From the NCBI GenBank assembly GCA_947441875.1, contig CANEUR010000010.1, forward strand, positions 1 through 13,240: a DNA stretch of 13,240 nt, given 5' to 3'. The position numbers and the translations under genes are program-made. Positions 12,857 to 13,240 of the stretch are shown piece after piece. Each line of letters begins with the position of its first letter. Position 1 is the stretch's first letter. The stretch is from Rickettsiales bacterium (GTDB taxonomy: Bacteria; Pseudomonadota; Alphaproteobacteria; Rickettsiales; UBA1997). Below the pieces are notes generated by a model. The model worked only from the letters and a program-made list of their open reading frames with translations. It had not been told where the DNA came from and searched no databases.

Positions 12857-13240
12857 ATGACTCAACAAAATAATAATCAAAAATATGCAACAATAGCAAT
12901 TGTTGGAGCTCCTAATGCAGGAAAATCAACTATTACCAATGCTTTAGCTAAAACTAAACTTGCTATTGTTTCGCCAAAAGTTCAAACTACCAGAACCTCT
13001 CTTAAAGCTATCATTAACCATCAAGAAAATCAGCTTATCATTATTGATACTCCTGGTATTTTTATTCCACAAGATCATCGAATCTTAGAAAGAATCATTG
13101 TTAAAACCGCTTGGCAAGCGCTTCGAGAAGCCAATCATATTTGCTTGGTTATCGATGTTTCTTGCGGTATAAATAAGCAAAATCAACAAATTATTGCCGA
13201 TCTTAAAAAAGAAGATTTACCTATCACTGTATTATTAAAC
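12857..13240 (+). CDS. era: GTPase Era, N-terminal part (cut by the right edge)
   Basis: Era is an essential GTPase that binds 16S rRNA and assists 30S assembly. The 128 codons present cover most of the G domain. G1 is GAPNAGKST (residues 17-25), G2 lies in the VQTTR segment typical of Era (42-46), and G3 is DTPG (64-67) followed by IFIPQ. The window ends exactly on the Asn of the expected NKxD G4 motif (VLLN). The KH RNA-binding domain is outside. Compared with the usual GRPNVGKST, G1 has Ala for Arg and Ala for Val; the Lys and Ser needed for nucleotide binding are kept. The start is the ATG at 12857-12859, 19 nt after pccB. The common partner rnc is not upstream. Confidence 0.95.
   Translation, partial: MTQQNNNQKYATIAIVGAPNAGKSTITNALAKTKLAIVSPKVQTTRTSLKAIINHQENQLIIIDTPGIFIPQDHRILERIIVKTAWQALREANHICLVIDVSCGINKQNQQIIADLKKEDLPITVLLN

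Noticed and set aside
1..13240. CRISPR arrays, tRNA or rRNA genes, prophage or full insertion sequences
   Set aside because: Scanning the spacers by eye shows no regularly spaced direct repeats, no cloverleaf with a CCA-type acceptor and no transposase or integrase reading frame.

Overview
The window is AT-rich (very low GC by eye). Apart from a few divergent spacers it is densely packed with bacterial genes. The gene set and protein styles suggest an alphaproteobacterium, probably a reduced-genome, host-associated lineage of the Rickettsiales/Holosporales kind. The pointers are a short single-chain phosphatidylserine decarboxylase, an alphaproteobacterial-type FtsL, a propionyl-CoA carboxylase beta chain, a rhodanese ending in an LPWRQ tail and strong AT bias. 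The order-level placement is an inference; no rRNA or tRNA gene is present to settle it.

Layout. (1) 1-1507, minus strand: the N-terminal half of the NAD-dependent DNA ligase gene ligA, which runs off the left edge. It is preceded by a small two-helix membrane protein resembling the MnhE/MrpE antiporter subunit. (2) 1540-3346, plus strand: ribH (lumazine synthase), then, 7 nt later, a KAP-family P-loop NTPase. (3) 3348-5772, minus strand: a compact run mraZ-rsmH-ftsL-queC. This is the head of the division/cell-wall (dcw) cluster, but queC follows ftsL where ftsI is normally found. A good sigma70-type promoter and phased TGGA repeats lie in front of mraZ. (4) 5773-6107: an AT-rich divergent spacer. 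(5) 6108-7948, plus strand: a rhodanese gene directly abutting dnaA. (6) 7949-8342: a non-coding stretch with two hairpins and a 169-bp full-length palindromic (MITE-like) element. (7) 8343-9053: a hypothetical alpha-helical repeat protein with tandem DNA repeats at its 3' end. (8) 9054-9289: a spacer with a second inverted-repeat element and a candidate tig promoter. (9) 9290-13240, plus strand: a probable operon tig-psd-pccB-era, with era cut by the right edge.

How the genes work together. Most are core housekeeping genes: replication (dnaA, ligA), ribosome maturation (rsmH, era), protein folding (tig), division (mraZ, ftsL), phospholipid synthesis (psd), propionyl-CoA metabolism (pccB), and flavin and queuosine precursors (ribH, queC). 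The accessory genes are the KAP NTPase and the repeat protein at 8343-9053.

The most interesting signals are three. The DnaA DNA-binding domain differs at four of the five residues that read the DnaA box in E. coli, and no classical DnaA-box cluster is visible. PccB has isoleucine at the position where propionyl-CoA-specific enzymes carry aspartate. A palindromic element carries an outward-facing extended -10 promoter motif in its end repeat. Most starts lack a recognisable Shine-Dalgarno sequence; ftsL is the exception.
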